60,000 nucleotides of DNA, from NCBI GenBank assembly GCA_903813345.2, contig CAIIXF020000009.1, positions 11,900,030 to 11,960,029 of the forward strand, read 5' to 3'. The notes beneath the pieces were generated by a model. The model was not told the origin of the DNA, ran no database searches, and saw only the letters and a list, made by a program, of their open reading frames with translations. The position numbers and the translations under genes were made by a program. Origin of the DNA: Owenia fusiformis. Its lineage: Eukaryota; Annelida; Polychaeta; Sabellida; Oweniidae. Positions 26,735 through 37,300 of the stretch are shown piece after piece. The first letter of the stretch is position 1; each line of letters starts with the position of its first letter.

Positions 26735-26822
26735 TTCGGTACAACGCGCATCGGTAGGCCTTTTCAGCACAATGCGCGTCGGTATAATGGGTTTCGGTAT
26801 AATGCGCGTCGGTATAATGAGG
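26735..26822. repeat. Degenerate minisatellite, unit near 21 bp
   Basis: Four imperfect units built on ATGCGCGTCGGTATAATG are arranged head to tail. The CpG-rich unit stands out from its AT-rich surroundings. Confidence 0.6.
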
Positions 26823-27164
26823 CTAGCAAAACGGGAAGCTCGATTCTGGCAAATTACCCTGGCAACGACCTGTATAGCTGATTTTGGCACCAATTTAGAA
26901 AAAAATAAAGAGGAAATTTAACAAATTAGACCCATATAGTGTGGTAGGTAGGTGGCAATCCACATAGGTGGGGGCGGCAGAATAAACAAACCCGGAAGAT
27001 AAAGGGAGATGTACAAATGTCCAAATTCATGAGAATTTAACATTCATGAGAATTTACATTCGAACATGACTGTATTCACGCCTTCTATAAACTGTAAACA
27101 AAGTCAATGCTTCAGCTGGGTTATATTCGAGATCAATTCACCGGCTCTGTACTAAGTGTTTGGG

Positions 27165-27240
27165 TCTAGGCACAAAAACTTTCGAACCCCTCACTCCCTT
27201 CGGTCGTTCAGGGTACAGAAAACGTTTGTGCCTAGACCCT
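27165..27240. repeat. Inverted repeat with GGGTCTAGGCACAAA arms
   Basis: GGGTCTAGGCACAAA at about 27160-27175 is matched by TTTGTGCCTAGACCC at about 27222-27240, with an inner GAACCCCTCACTCCCTTCGG loop. Probable MITE or foldback remnant. Confidence 0.55.
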
Positions 27241-28045
27241 GCGGGGTGTATTCGAAACTAGGAGCCCTGCTCTTCGGTCTATATTTCTTAAATAAAGTTA
27301 AAAAACGTTGGATTTATTAAAAGTATACTCATCAAACCGTCTCAATCAATGTCCATAGTGTCCGGGGTTTCTTCACCAAGAATATAACAAAAAATGCGTG
27401 TGAATGAGCTTGCCTCACCAGTGTTGCCAGATAGACAGATTTTTCAAGATTAGGTGGGCATGGACTGAAACCAGATGATGCGATGGTAAGACTACGACAC
27501 TGCTTTTTAAAACAATTTATACAACTCGCGATAGACGTCCCATAAGAGAGGACTGCTACAAATGAGGAACCTTCTATTGATCATGCTTACTCTCTACCCT
27601 CAGCAAGTAGTTGGGTATCTATGGGACTTGTTTTTTCAACGTGGATTACAACGTTACTCGAATAGTATGACTTAAACATGTTAAAGCCCCCATATAAATT
27701 TTAAATCACTTTGGCTTATATTGTAGTCTTACCCGATGTTATCAAAGTATGATATGTGAACTATTTTTAATTTCAAAATGGTTTTTGAAGGACCTTTTGT
27801 TCGAAAAATCGTGAATTTGTTTAAAACTAACGTTTAGAGGTTACACGTATCTTCCAATAAGCGATAATTCATACCATGTTTATTTGCCGAAAAATTAAGA
27901 AAATCGGTTCATAAATAAGCGAGAAATGAACTCATCAATGCATGAAAATGGTTCAGAGAAAAATGCATTTCAAAATTTTAGTTCTCATAGAAACAAATGG
28001 TACAATAATATCTAAAACATAATATATTCTTCCTTTTAGCCTTTT

Positions 28046-28302
28046 TATTTTTTCGTGAAGCCACTCAGTAAAATTACGATTTCTCTGCAACATGATTTCC
28101 AATCAAGATCATTCAAGTATCTATGTGTTTATGACACGTTTGGGCGTCCGGGAATTACAACGTCTACCTTAAGTTTGCACCCATAGTGGGTAGACGTTGT
28201 ACAGGATGCCCAAACGTGTCAGGAACACATAGATACTGATGTTGATTGGACATCAAGGTACAGAGAAATCGTAATTTTACTGAGTGGCTTCACGAAAAAA
28301 TA
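28046..28302. repeat. Long near-perfect inverted repeat (arms about 120 bp)
   Basis: The left arm 28046-28168 (starting with TTTTTTCGTGAAGCCACTCAG) and right arm 28188-28302 are reverse complements with a few mismatches around a spacer of about 19 bp. Both arms carry ATCTATGTGT and ACACGTTTGGGC blocks. It has no coding frame; it would form a strong hairpin in RNA or a cruciform in DNA. Likely a foldback element. Confidence 0.8.
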
Positions 28303-28660
28303 AGCAGCACCTTAGGCCACCCTTAAACCTGGTTAGACAATTTTGGTTTATTTTTGAAGTTTTATTTAGCATATTTAGAAAAGATTGACATAGAAAAAAG
28401 AGTGAATGAGCCATAATGGCATCACTTAGGTTGCAAAATATTTTTAAATGCCAAAACATTGAAGTGGCAAATTAAATATGGCCTTTTATCATTGAAATTG
28501 TGGCCCTTTGTTAAATCTTTGCATTAGTGCTAAAAATATCATATTTTTGAAATATATGGAGAACTTTTTTTTAAAAAATGGCGGGAAATTTGAATATTTG
28601 AGAAAAGAAATTCCCAAATTTTTCTTTCAAAAATCACTAAAAATAACTTTTTAGTCATGA

Positions 28661-29226
28661 CAAATCGTAATCGAATGGTAAAAAACACATTTTTAAACGG
28701 GCACTTTTTTCTACAATTCAGATTTTCTTAAAAAAATCAAAGTGAAAGATACAAAAATGTGAAAATTAGAATGATTAACCTTTTAGTTATTTCTCAAAAA
28801 TATTTTAATTTAACATTGTTCTCAATTGGAAAATCTAGAATACAAGTGTTTGAAATAACTTTAAATATCATGAATCAGTAAAAAATATTAATAGACTAAT
28901 ATAATATTGCCAAAAATGTCTAGATAGATCAACACGAGTGTGGCAAATCGTAATCGAATGGTAAAAAACACATTTTTAAACGGGCACTTTTTTCTACAAT
29001 TCAGATTTTCTTAAAAAAATCAAAGTGAAAGATACAAAAATGTGAAAATTAGAATGATTAACCTTTTAGTTATTTCTCAAAAATATTTTAATTTAACATT
29101 GTTCTCAATTGGAAAATCTAGAATACAAGTGTTTGAAATAACTTTAAATATCATGAATCAGTAAAAAATATTAATAGACTAATATAATATTGCCAAAAAT
29201 GTCTAGATAGATCAACACGAGTGTGG
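28661..29226. repeat. Two-copy 283 bp tandem duplication
   Basis: 28661-28943 and 28944-29226 read the same base for base as far as I could compare, ending in GATCAACACGAGTGTGG each time. It is AT-rich and non-coding. The identity implies a very recent duplication or an assembly artefact. Confidence 0.85.
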
Positions 29227-30097
29227 CATATAAAAAGAGATCAAAAAATATATTTTGGACGGTTAAAAAATGGAAAATAAATTCTGTCGGGTTTCTAACC
29301 CAATCTCTCGGTTTTTTTAATACTACAAGTGATCAAAAAATACTTTGTGGAATGTAAATTTTGCTTAGGGGGAGATGGGAGATCAACAGAAAAGAAATTC
29401 CACATTTTGAAGATTGCCAATCCAATCCATCTTCTACATGAATCCAATCAACTCGATCCAATCAATATTTAAGCTTAATCCAATTTAAAATATTCTATTT
29501 CTATTGAAAAAAAACATATTCTTGCATTTCTCGCATCGTTATTCGAACCACATTGAACAAACAAAATATCTACGGTCATAATGAATTCATTTACCTTCAT
29601 TTCCATTTTGAAATACTTTTGCCTCTCAAGTCTATAGAAACGGTTAAACGCTGAAGAACAAGCTACACATTTTTGGCTCTGTAGCACAATTTCAATTTTG
29701 GTGATAAGACCTGTTTTCCTATGGCCAGGCTCAATGACTATATTATATAGCTACTTATACTTTATTACGTGTATCATATAGACTTTTGCTAAAATTGATA
29801 TTTCAGCCCGGTAATCATCCCCAGAAAATGAGATATCGTTCAGTAACAGCCCGTTCTTGCTATTTCAGCCCTGGGTATAAGGTGGCCATTATACCTTGGT
29901 CCTTGGTCCAATAGTTCCCGATATTTCCCGCTGAAATGAGGTTATTAGTATATTTTTTATCTGGCGTTGTTTGTATCGTCGGCATTATAACACTTGGTTG
30001 AAGTGGATCCGTTGCAAAATTGAAACAAGTTTGAATGAGGAGGACTTTGCAAGTGACATTAGTATGAGTCACAGCACACCAAAAAAAGAAGTGTAAT
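29227..30097. other. Non-coding stretch before the transposon-rich half
   Basis: No exon or repeat unit recognised apart from AT-rich low-complexity sequence. Confidence 0.4.
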
Positions 30098-31672
30098 GTG
30101 ATAAGCAACAACGACGCATCTACCTGTATGACATCTGGTCGAGGACGTGATGCAACAATAAGAGACATCTTGCAAAAACCAAGTGATCAGCCATTATCAG
30201 TATTGGAAGATAAGCTTTTGACTTCATTGGTTAAAAGAAAGTTGAATCATTCCCGTAAGAAAGAGGAGCTCCACTGCAAAACTGGAGGAAAGGTAATTAT
30301 CCTCTATATCAAAAATAACTAGATTATAGTCAATCACTGCAAATTAAATTACCAAAATGTTAAGAATCATTCTAAATGGAGGAATGAATTGAAAAAACAG
30401 AATCAATAAATTAAAAAAATAGATAAGGAAACGAAAAATCAATCAACAAAAGCTACCCTCCACTCCCCTCGATATGGGTCAAAGTTGGGGGTGATAAAGT
30501 GGAGGGTCGTTTAAAGTCAGCCTGCAGGTACTCAACACACCACTTCCAAATAAAACAGACAATGTTTCGGTATTTGCAGTAATGTGCGCAAATGATAGCA
30601 GAGAAAATCAGGAAACCCTTCTCTCAAGATACACCTCACAGATAAACAAAATCAAAAACATGAAATGGAATAATAAAAAATAGAATTATGTATGTGTGGG
30701 GATTACGAATTTTCCTTGCAGGATAATGGGAATTTCTTGTGCTGCTGGTTTGCATCCTTGCATATACTGTCATATTCATACAAATTCACTACACATTCCA
30801 CGTGATGCAAGGGGGGCATCACAGCCTAGGACAATGGAAATTTTAAAAACATATCACAAAAAGTTTCTTTAATGAAGGAAAGGGAGACATGAAGGAAAGG
30901 GAGACATGAAGGAAAGGGAGACAAGAAACAAGCAAAGTTAAACATGAACGTTATTATTAATTCTCCTATTATGGAAATAGACACAGATGCAATATGTCCA
31001 CCATACCTTCACATCTTGTTGGGAATTGTAAAAAAACACCATGATCTATTATTGATGCAGTGTAATAGAATTGATAAGGCAATTGCAGAGTGTATAGCTG
31101 AACAGGATGCCCTTAGAGATGAGAAAAGGGATACCCCATATGGGAAATATATTGTTCTTTCAATTTTTTTATTTTATCAAGTTCAGTGGTATAACACAAT
31201 AACAAATCAGACCAAACGTGAAACAATGGAGGCTGATATCAAACAGCGGGAAAAGAAGAATCTGTTACACCTTGAGGCAGGGACAGTTGCAAATGTCTTG
31301 GACGATATTTTGAAATAACATAACATACACTGTGAGGCATATCATGATGGTTCATTTGTGGGAAACCAATGCCATAAGTATTTAAATGAAGATGTGTTTA
31401 ATGATTTATGTGACAATGTTGTGGCTGCCACAATCAAAATATCAAAAGGCCTGAAAGTTGAAAGATTGATGGTAAAAAAAGCGAAAAAATTTTGCCGTGG
31501 GTTCAAACAGGTAAACCAGACTTTTCTTCCAATAAACCAACCAATTAGTCATGACAAACCAATAGATGAAATGGATATACCTCAAATTCAATCAAAAATA
31601 GATGCGTACTTAACAAAATATAGACAATGCTTTCCCCAGACACAAATTCAATACATTAGTACTTATCAGTGA
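30098..31672 (+). mobile_element. Transposase-like family X, copy 1 (degenerate)
   Basis: A possible N-terminal exon (30098-30293, up to GGAGGAAAG/GTAATT) is followed by 30944-31318 (CPPYLHILLGIVKKHHDLLL, then HLEAGTVANVLDDILK, stop) and, after that stop, 31358-31672 (GNQCHKYLNEDVFNDLCDNVV). The second and third pieces match 55082-55639 and 45778-46197. The internal stop shows the copy is broken. Whether the first exon belongs to the same element is uncertain. Confidence 0.6.
30868..30925. repeat. 17 bp minisatellite, three units
   Basis: ATGAAGGAAAGGGAGAC occurs three times head to tail, just before the family X coding fragment at 30944. Confidence 0.8.
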
Positions 31673-31937
31673 TTGATATATTTGGTTAGTGTTACTCAGA
31701 AACTTGTCACAACTGTTACAAACTAATTAAACTTTAATATAAATCTTGGTGATCATTATATCCTGTGAATTGATTTTCAAATATTATCATTACTTTAAAA
31801 TTTAAAATTACTTAAAAAATAAAATATTCATTTTTTTGAATTATTTAAAAATAAACAAGGCATTTTATTCATCACTTTTCTTTTACCAATACTGTTTTTT
31901 GAGGCAGCAATAGATTTTATATGATTGTCTATTATAG

Positions 31938-32141
31938 ATGTCTGGGTGTTCGGAATGTTTCTTCAAGATCCAAAGAAAGAATAATGTGAAAAGACACATG
32001 AAAAGAAACCACCAAGAATTGGATGGAGAACAGATCTATGAGGAAAAAAGAACAATGGTGATTTGTACCACCGGTGCTGTGATGAAAATGAAAAAATCCT
32101 CACAGAGGAGGAGTTGGCAAGAAGGCGAGCGGAAGCCATAA
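31938..32141 (+). pseudogene. C2H2 zinc-finger fragment, probably TE-derived
   Basis: The first residues form one C2H2 finger, CSECFFKIQRKNNVKRHMKRNH (C-x2-C-x12-H-x4-H). The following Lys/Glu/Arg-rich reading continues in another frame (32063-32272), so the gene is frameshifted or the tail is only a purine-rich repeat. No partner exon is clear. Confidence 0.45.
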
Positions 32142-32500
32142 AGAGGCTACTGGAAAAGAGATGGGAAACAAAGAGGAGAAGGCAGATGAACAGGAGGAGA
32201 CAAAATATGGGGTTGAGGAGAAGAATAAGAAGAGACCGGAGGAGAAGAATAAGAGAGGAAGGAGAAGAATAAGAGAGGCAAGAGAAGGAGAAGAATAAGA
32301 GAGGCAAGGGAAGGAGAAGAATGAAGAAAGAGGAAGATGAAAGGAAAGATCGAGAAAGAAGGAAAGATCGAGAAAGAACGGAAGAAGAGGAAGAACTTAG
32401 AAAGAAAAGAAGGAAAGAGATGACAAGGAAGAGAAAGCGAGAAGAAGGATGAAGAGAAGAAGAGAGAAATTTGTAAGGGGAAGGGCTTTATGGAAACTGT
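32090..32500 (+). repeat. Polypurine (AG-rich) tract of about 400 bp
   Basis: The plus strand is almost pure A and G, with loosely repeated GAGAAGAATAAGAGAGG units between 32215 and 32325. Such mirror-like purine tracts can form triplex DNA. It sits directly upstream of the intact LINE. Confidence 0.75.
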
Positions 32501-32791
32501 TAAGCGGATAGGTTAAAGTGTATGGGAAAATAGGGAGGCAGAGCCGGCAAGGGTGGAGAAGGTAGAGGAAAGTGGAAAAGGCGGGAGGAAAAGTTGAGGC
32601 AAGATTTTATAAGCAGGGAAAGGGCTATGAACTCTATATTAGAGTGACTATCGTTTTATCGAATGTAACAGTAAGGCATAGTGCCACTGGTCATATAGCT
32701 GCTATGAAGGCCTGACGTTATTCATAAGACTATCCGAGAAGGTTGTAAAACAGGATAATTTTGGACTTCCGGTTTGGAAATTGGATAAAAA

Positions 32792-33748
32792 ATGGGGCCG
32801 AAATCTACCCCAAAACAGATAAAGTCAAATACGACCATCAACAACATATCCAAAGTGAAACATGGACTAGTTAAGAAGCCTTGCATGACCATACAGCCAC
32901 CCACGGCGTCCTCTGCAGTGGCAGCGGCTCTCCGCGGTGGTGCCGGCCAAGGGTCTCACCCCCCTCGGCCGCCACCACCCCAGGAGGTCACGGCTGCAGA
33001 GAATGCCGAGGGTGGGGAGCAATTTTTTCAGGGCAACACTGCAGATGTGATAACAATTACGCATCAAGAAGACAGAGTTAACTCCCCATGCCCCAGCTCA
33101 CAACAGCATGCCCAAGTTATCCCAGCTATTGAGTTCCGTGATATGTTTTCCTTCATCAAGGACTCTATAAGAGATATACAGAGTGATGTTGCAAATATAC
33201 GTCATGAAATGGTCGCCCAGGAAACACGAATTCTACGCAAAATGGATGAAAAGGTACAAACAATCCAAACTGATCTTAGATCGGAATTAGTATCATCAAC
33301 AGCTGCTCTCCAAGACCGTATAGCATCTATTGAACAAAACATTTCCAAAAGCGATAGTGTTGCTGAAGAATTTCGCTCTATCATTGTCAAAAACCTTGAG
33401 GATACAAATAAGTCTGACCCAATTCAGGTAAATGACCTAATTCAAGGCCTGGGTCTCAAAGACATTCCTGTCGAGCATGTCTCAAGAAAGGAAAAACGTC
33501 AAGGTGCCAAGTACCCTGGTATCGTGACTGTTGTTTTTAAAGATAAAGCCTCAAAAGAAGAAGTTCTAAAATCAAAACGTAATCTGAAAAACAATCCCAG
33601 ATATAGAAATACGTATATTGAAAATTTTGTTACCTCAGAAGTCAGAAAAATGAACTCAAATCTAAGGACTGTACTCAAAGCAGCAGGTAAAGACACCGAG
33701 TTTGTTCTAAGAAATGGTATGTTTGTAAAGAAGGACGCCAAACAATAG
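32792..33748 (+). CDS. LINE ORF1 (coiled-coil nucleic-acid-binding protein)
   Basis: 318 residues. The N-terminus is basic (MGPKSTPKQIK); residues about 35-75 are Ala/Gly/Pro-rich (HPPRPPPP). A heptad-like helical stretch spans about 115-205, suggesting trimerisation. The C-terminal third is basic with a strand-rich block (YPGIVTVVFKDKASKEEVL) resembling the RNA-binding part of L1-type ORF1 proteins. It would coat element RNA. It ends with TAG at 33746-33748, and the reading frame continues directly into ORF2. Confidence 0.8.
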   Translation: MGPKSTPKQIKSNTTINNISKVKHGLVKKPCMTIQPPTASSAVAAALRGGAGQGSHPPRPPPPQEVTAAENAEGGEQFFQGNTADVITITHQEDRVNSPCPSSQQHAQVIPAIEFRDMFSFIKDSIRDIQSDVANIRHEMVAQETRILRKMDEKVQTIQTDLRSELVSSTAALQDRIASIEQNISKSDSVAEEFRSIIVKNLEDTNKSDPIQVNDLIQGLGLKDIPVEHVSRKEKRQGAKYPGIVTVVFKDKASKEEVLKSKRNLKNNPRYRNTYIENFVTSEVRKMNSNLRTVLKAAGKDTEFVLRNGMFVKKDAKQ

Positions 33749-36700
33749 GAACTCAGCCAATGTCGGTTAAAATTGGGACATTGGAATTTAAATGGATTTT
33801 CGTTGAAAGACTTTACGGATAATTCCATATTTAGGAAGGCCATTATTGCGAATCTTGATTTCGATGTTTTAAGTTTGAATGAAACATTTCTTAGAAATAA
33901 TGAACAATTGAGAGTTGATCATTATAAATGGTTTGGAAATAATAGAACCACTAATCACACAAATGCGAGACGTGGCTCTGGCGGAGTTGGATTCTTAGTG
34001 AAAGAGTCGGTGCTCCAAAGTTTTAACTGTTCAATACTTGACAGCTCAACTCAGGATATTTTGTGGATTGAACTATCATCTAAAAGGTCAGATTTGACAT
34101 TTATATTGTGCAGCTGTTATCTTCCTCCCATCTCCAGGACCACAACTAACATGGCTCCAGAGACTTTTTTCTCCGACCTTACTCAGGGGGTTTACTCCTA
34201 CCAAAACTATGGCCAGTTGTATATACTAGGGGACTTCAATGCACGTCTCGGATCCTTAAATGATTTCATAGAGGGGGTTGACAATATACCTCATCGAGTG
34301 AGCAAAGATAGTACAACCAATGCCTATGGGGATCTTTTTATGAATTTTATGGTGGACACAAACATGTGTGTATTAAATGGAAGAACTCCAGGTCATGATG
34401 ACTGGACTTGTATCTCACATAAGGGCAGGTCCATTGTGGACTACATCGTTACCACGCATGAAGGGCTTCATAATGCCAGAAATTTTGATGTATTGTTATT
34501 GTCAGATATTATCCGAGAATTAAACATGAACAGACCCCAAAGCATCCCTGACCATTCTATCTTAAAGTGCACTCTCGATATTGGCTCAGAAATCATTCCA
34601 TGTGATACTTCATGTCAATCTGGAAATAATAGTCAATTTAAGGTGAAGCCTACCCCTGATGACTTCATGCAAGATGAAAGTCTCTTTAATAAGGTCATGG
34701 ACACCATCAAAAGTATGGAAGTGAATGCAAATAAAAAGCAGCGTATTAACACTATTTATGGTGAATTTGTCAATGTGATAAACAGTGAAATGAATCGTGT
34801 ATTTGACAAAATATCAGTAAAATCATCTAACCTTAAAAGAGGGAAATCCTTTAAAAAGCCCTATTGGAATGAAACCCTACAAACACAATGTAATATAGCT
34901 GACAAAGCTGAGAAACTTTGGTTAAATTGTAAGGATACAAATCAGAAAAGAAATCTCAAAGAAGTGTACTGTATTGAACGTAGGCACTTTGACAAGTTAC
35001 ACAGGCGATTCAAGCGGGCTTATCAAAAACAGGAGCAGCAACACCTGCTAGACCTACATAATGAAGTAAATTCAAGGGACTTCTGGCGTCATATTGGCAA
35101 ACTTGGTATGTCAAATGACAGAAAGCAATTTATCCCATGGGAATGTGTTGATGAAGCAGGAGTTATCCATACTGATAAGCAACAAGTCTTGCGACATTGG
35201 GCTGACTCATACCAAAAACTCTATTCAGTTCAAACTGACAACAATAATAAATATGATGACAATCACCTAAAAATCATCCAAGAAAACAATACACGTACAA
35301 ATAACACAGAGGCGGCCAATAGTGAGGAGACCCTTAATGGCAACATATCCATCCAAGAAGTTGCAGAAGCTGTAGCAAGAGCAAAGCTCCGTAAAGCAGC
35401 TGGGATTGACTCGATCCCTGCAGAAACACTTAAAAATCCCCACTGTATTGCCCTACTGCACAACATAATACAGGAATGTTTTGAATCTGGCATGGTGCCT
35501 GATCAATGGATGGAAGGAATAATTAACCCTATTTTCAAAGATGGGGATACAAGGAACCCACTTCACTACAGAGCTATCACCCTAGTATCAGTGCCAAGTA
35601 AAATATATTGTGATGTATTGAACAAAAGACTTACAAATTTTCTTGAAAAAAACTCCCTCTTAGTGGACGAGCAAAATGGCTTTCGAGAAAAGAGGAGCTG
35701 TCGTGACCAGATCCACACTCTGTACTCTATTGTTAACAATCGCAAGCTAGCAAAAATGGACACATATGTTTGTTATATCGATATGACGAAAGCCTTCTGC
35801 AGTATAAATCGAGATTGCCTATGGTTCAAACTCAATAGAATAGGAATAAAAGGAAAAATCTTTAAGGCTGTTCAATCCCTGTATCATGATGTAACCTGCT
35901 CAGTGAGGATTAATGGCTTGCTGACCCCTAAATTCAAGGTATCTAATGGATGTAAGGAGGGCTGTTTGCTTTCTCCGACCCTGTTCGCCATCTATATAAA
36001 CGATTTAGCATCTGATGTGAAACAATTGAGGTGTGGAGTCCATGTTGATGATACCAATGTAGGTATATTACTTTATGCAGATGATATCGCATTAATAGCA
36101 CCATCCCCTCAAGACTTACAACGCATGCTAAATAAGGTGAATGAATGGTGCAGGAAATGGAGACTCTCTATGAACCTGAGCAAAACAAAAATAGTGCATT
36201 ATAGGCCCCCCTCCCACCCTCAATCAGTCTACATTTTTACATGTGGCCAAGATACCATTGAATATGCTCCAAAATATAAATATCTGGGTATATGGCTAGA
36301 GGAACACTTAGATGCCAAAATCATCGCAAGTGAAATTGCCAAATCAGCTTCAAGAGCCCTGGGAGTAATTACAACTAAAGCAAAAGCTACTGGTGGAATG
36401 GACTTCAAAGTGTTTAACAAGCTATATGACTCCCTAGTACAACCAGTGATCAACTACGGCAGTGCTGTTGTTGGCCTTAGGGAGCATAGATGCCTGAATA
36501 ATATACAAAATCGAGCTGGTAAATCATTCCTTGGTGTAAGTCCAAAAACCAACAATGAAGCAGTTCGCGGTGACCTTGGGTGGAGCCCTCTGGTGGATAA
36601 AACAAGATTGGAATGTGCCCGCCAGTACCTGAGATTACACAATATGGACCATAATAGATTGAACTATAAAGTGCATGTTTGGTCATTAAAACAAAAAAGA

Positions 36701-37300
36701 AGTTGGGACTATCATACTAAAACAATGTTGTCAAACAATGGTATTTCCACTGATAATAATATTTCCTTACATGTAAAAACAACAATAAAACTTTTAAAGA
36801 ACTGTTTCAATTCGAAAGATCCTTTCTTGAAAAACATCTGGAACGATAAAAATAATGTGCAAAATGGAAATAAGCTTCGAACTTATAGAATGTTCAAATA
36901 TGGAGTTGTAACTGAATCTTATGTATCTGATTATATTCCAAGACATCATAGAAGTATGCTTGCCAAACTGAGAACAGGTAGTCTCCCACTTAACATTGAG
37001 ACTGGTAGATGGTCAAACATAGCATTGCAAGATCGAACTTGTAAATTATGTGATAGTAACACTATTGAAGATGAATTGCACTTTGCCATTCAATGTAAAC
37101 ATTACTCCAGCCTCAGATCACACTTTTATGAAACTGTTACAAACATTTTGACGCCACATATAAAAACAAATACTGACAATGATTTACTTCTATTTATTAG
37201 TCTCATGCATTCAAAATCAATTCAAAGGCAATGGGCTGCTCTCTTGCATAACATGTTTGTAAAGAGACAATTTGACCTTGAAAGGCTGACTGAAACATAA
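33749..37300 (+). CDS. LINE ORF2 (endonuclease-reverse transcriptase)
   Basis: About 1175 residues from position 33773. Endonuclease motifs: WNLNG near the start, LNET (about 35-38), GDFNAR (about 152-157), PDHS (about 257). Reverse transcriptase: ITLVSVPSKIY, NGFREKRSC, YIDMTKAF (about 668), and the catalytic YADD (about 767) followed by WCRKWRLSMN and SKTK. A Cys-His tail CKLCDSNTIEDELHFAIQC lies near 1089. It cuts target DNA and primes reverse transcription from the nick. No ATG occurs between the ORF1 stop and the endonuclease core; the first in-frame Met is about 125 residues in, so translation must couple to ORF1 or start at a non-AUG codon. All catalytic motifs are present. Confidence 0.92.
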   Translation, partial: ELSQCRLKLGHWNLNGFSLKDFTDNSIFRKAIIANLDFDVLSLNETFLRNNEQLRVDHYKWFGNNRTTNHTNARRGSGGVGFLVKESVLQSFNCSILDSSTQDILWIELSSKRSDLTFILCSCYLPPISRTTTNMAPETFFSDLTQGVYSYQNYGQLYILGDFNARLGSLNDFIEGVDNIPHRVSKDSTTNAYGDLFMNFMVDTNMCVLNGRTPGHDDWTCISHKGRSIVDYIVTTHEGLHNARNFDVLLLSDIIRELNMNRPQSIPDHSILKCTLDIGSEIIPCDTSCQSGNNSQFKVKPTPDDFMQDESLFNKVMDTIKSMEVNANKKQRINTIYGEFVNVINSEMNRVFDKISVKSSNLKRGKSFKKPYWNETLQTQCNIADKAEKLWLNCKDTNQKRNLKEVYCIERRHFDKLHRRFKRAYQKQEQQHLLDLHNEVNSRDFWRHIGKLGMSNDRKQFIPWECVDEAGVIHTDKQQVLRHWADSYQKLYSVQTDNNNKYDDNHLKIIQENNTRTNNTEAANSEETLNGNISIQEVAEAVARAKLRKAAGIDSIPAETLKNPHCIALLHNIIQECFESGMVPDQWMEGIINPIFKDGDTRNPLHYRAITLVSVPSKIYCDVLNKRLTNFLEKNSLLVDEQNGFREKRSCRDQIHTLYSIVNNRKLAKMDTYVCYIDMTKAFCSINRDCLWFKLNRIGIKGKIFKAVQSLYHDVTCSVRINGLLTPKFKVSNGCKEGCLLSPTLFAIYINDLASDVKQLRCGVHVDDTNVGILLYADDIALIAPSPQDLQRMLNKVNEWCRKWRLSMNLSKTKIVHYRPPSHPQSVYIFTCGQDTIEYAPKYKYLGIWLEEHLDAKIIASEIAKSASRALGVITTKAKATGGMDFKVFNKLYDSLVQPVINYGSAVVGLREHRCLNNIQNRAGKSFLGVSPKTNNEAVRGDLGWSPLVDKTRLECARQYLRLHNMDHNRLNYKVHVWSLKQKRSWDYHTKTMLSNNGISTDNNISLHVKTTIKLLKNCFNSKDPFLKNIWNDKNNVQNGNKLRTYRMFKYGVVTESYVSDYIPRHHRSMLAKLRTGSLPLNIETGRWSNIALQDRTCKLCDSNTIEDELHFAIQCKHYSSLRSHFYETVTNILTPHIKTNTDNDLLLFISLMHSKSIQRQWAALLHNMFVKRQFDLERLTET

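Larger units (their letters stand above)
25096..28045. other. Non-coding DNA with small repeats
   Basis: No recognisable gene. It contains a degenerate GCGCGTCGGTATAATG minisatellite (26735-26822) and a hairpin near 27170-27240. The rest is AT-rich unique-looking sequence. Confidence 0.5.

Noticed and set aside
28046-29226. CRISPR-like array
   Set aside because: The repeats are one palindrome and one two-copy tandem duplication, with no regular spacer pattern, in a eukaryotic genome.
31963-32307. 114-residue Ser/Leu-rich minus-strand protein
   Set aside because: Antisense of the polypurine tract; composition explains the open frame.
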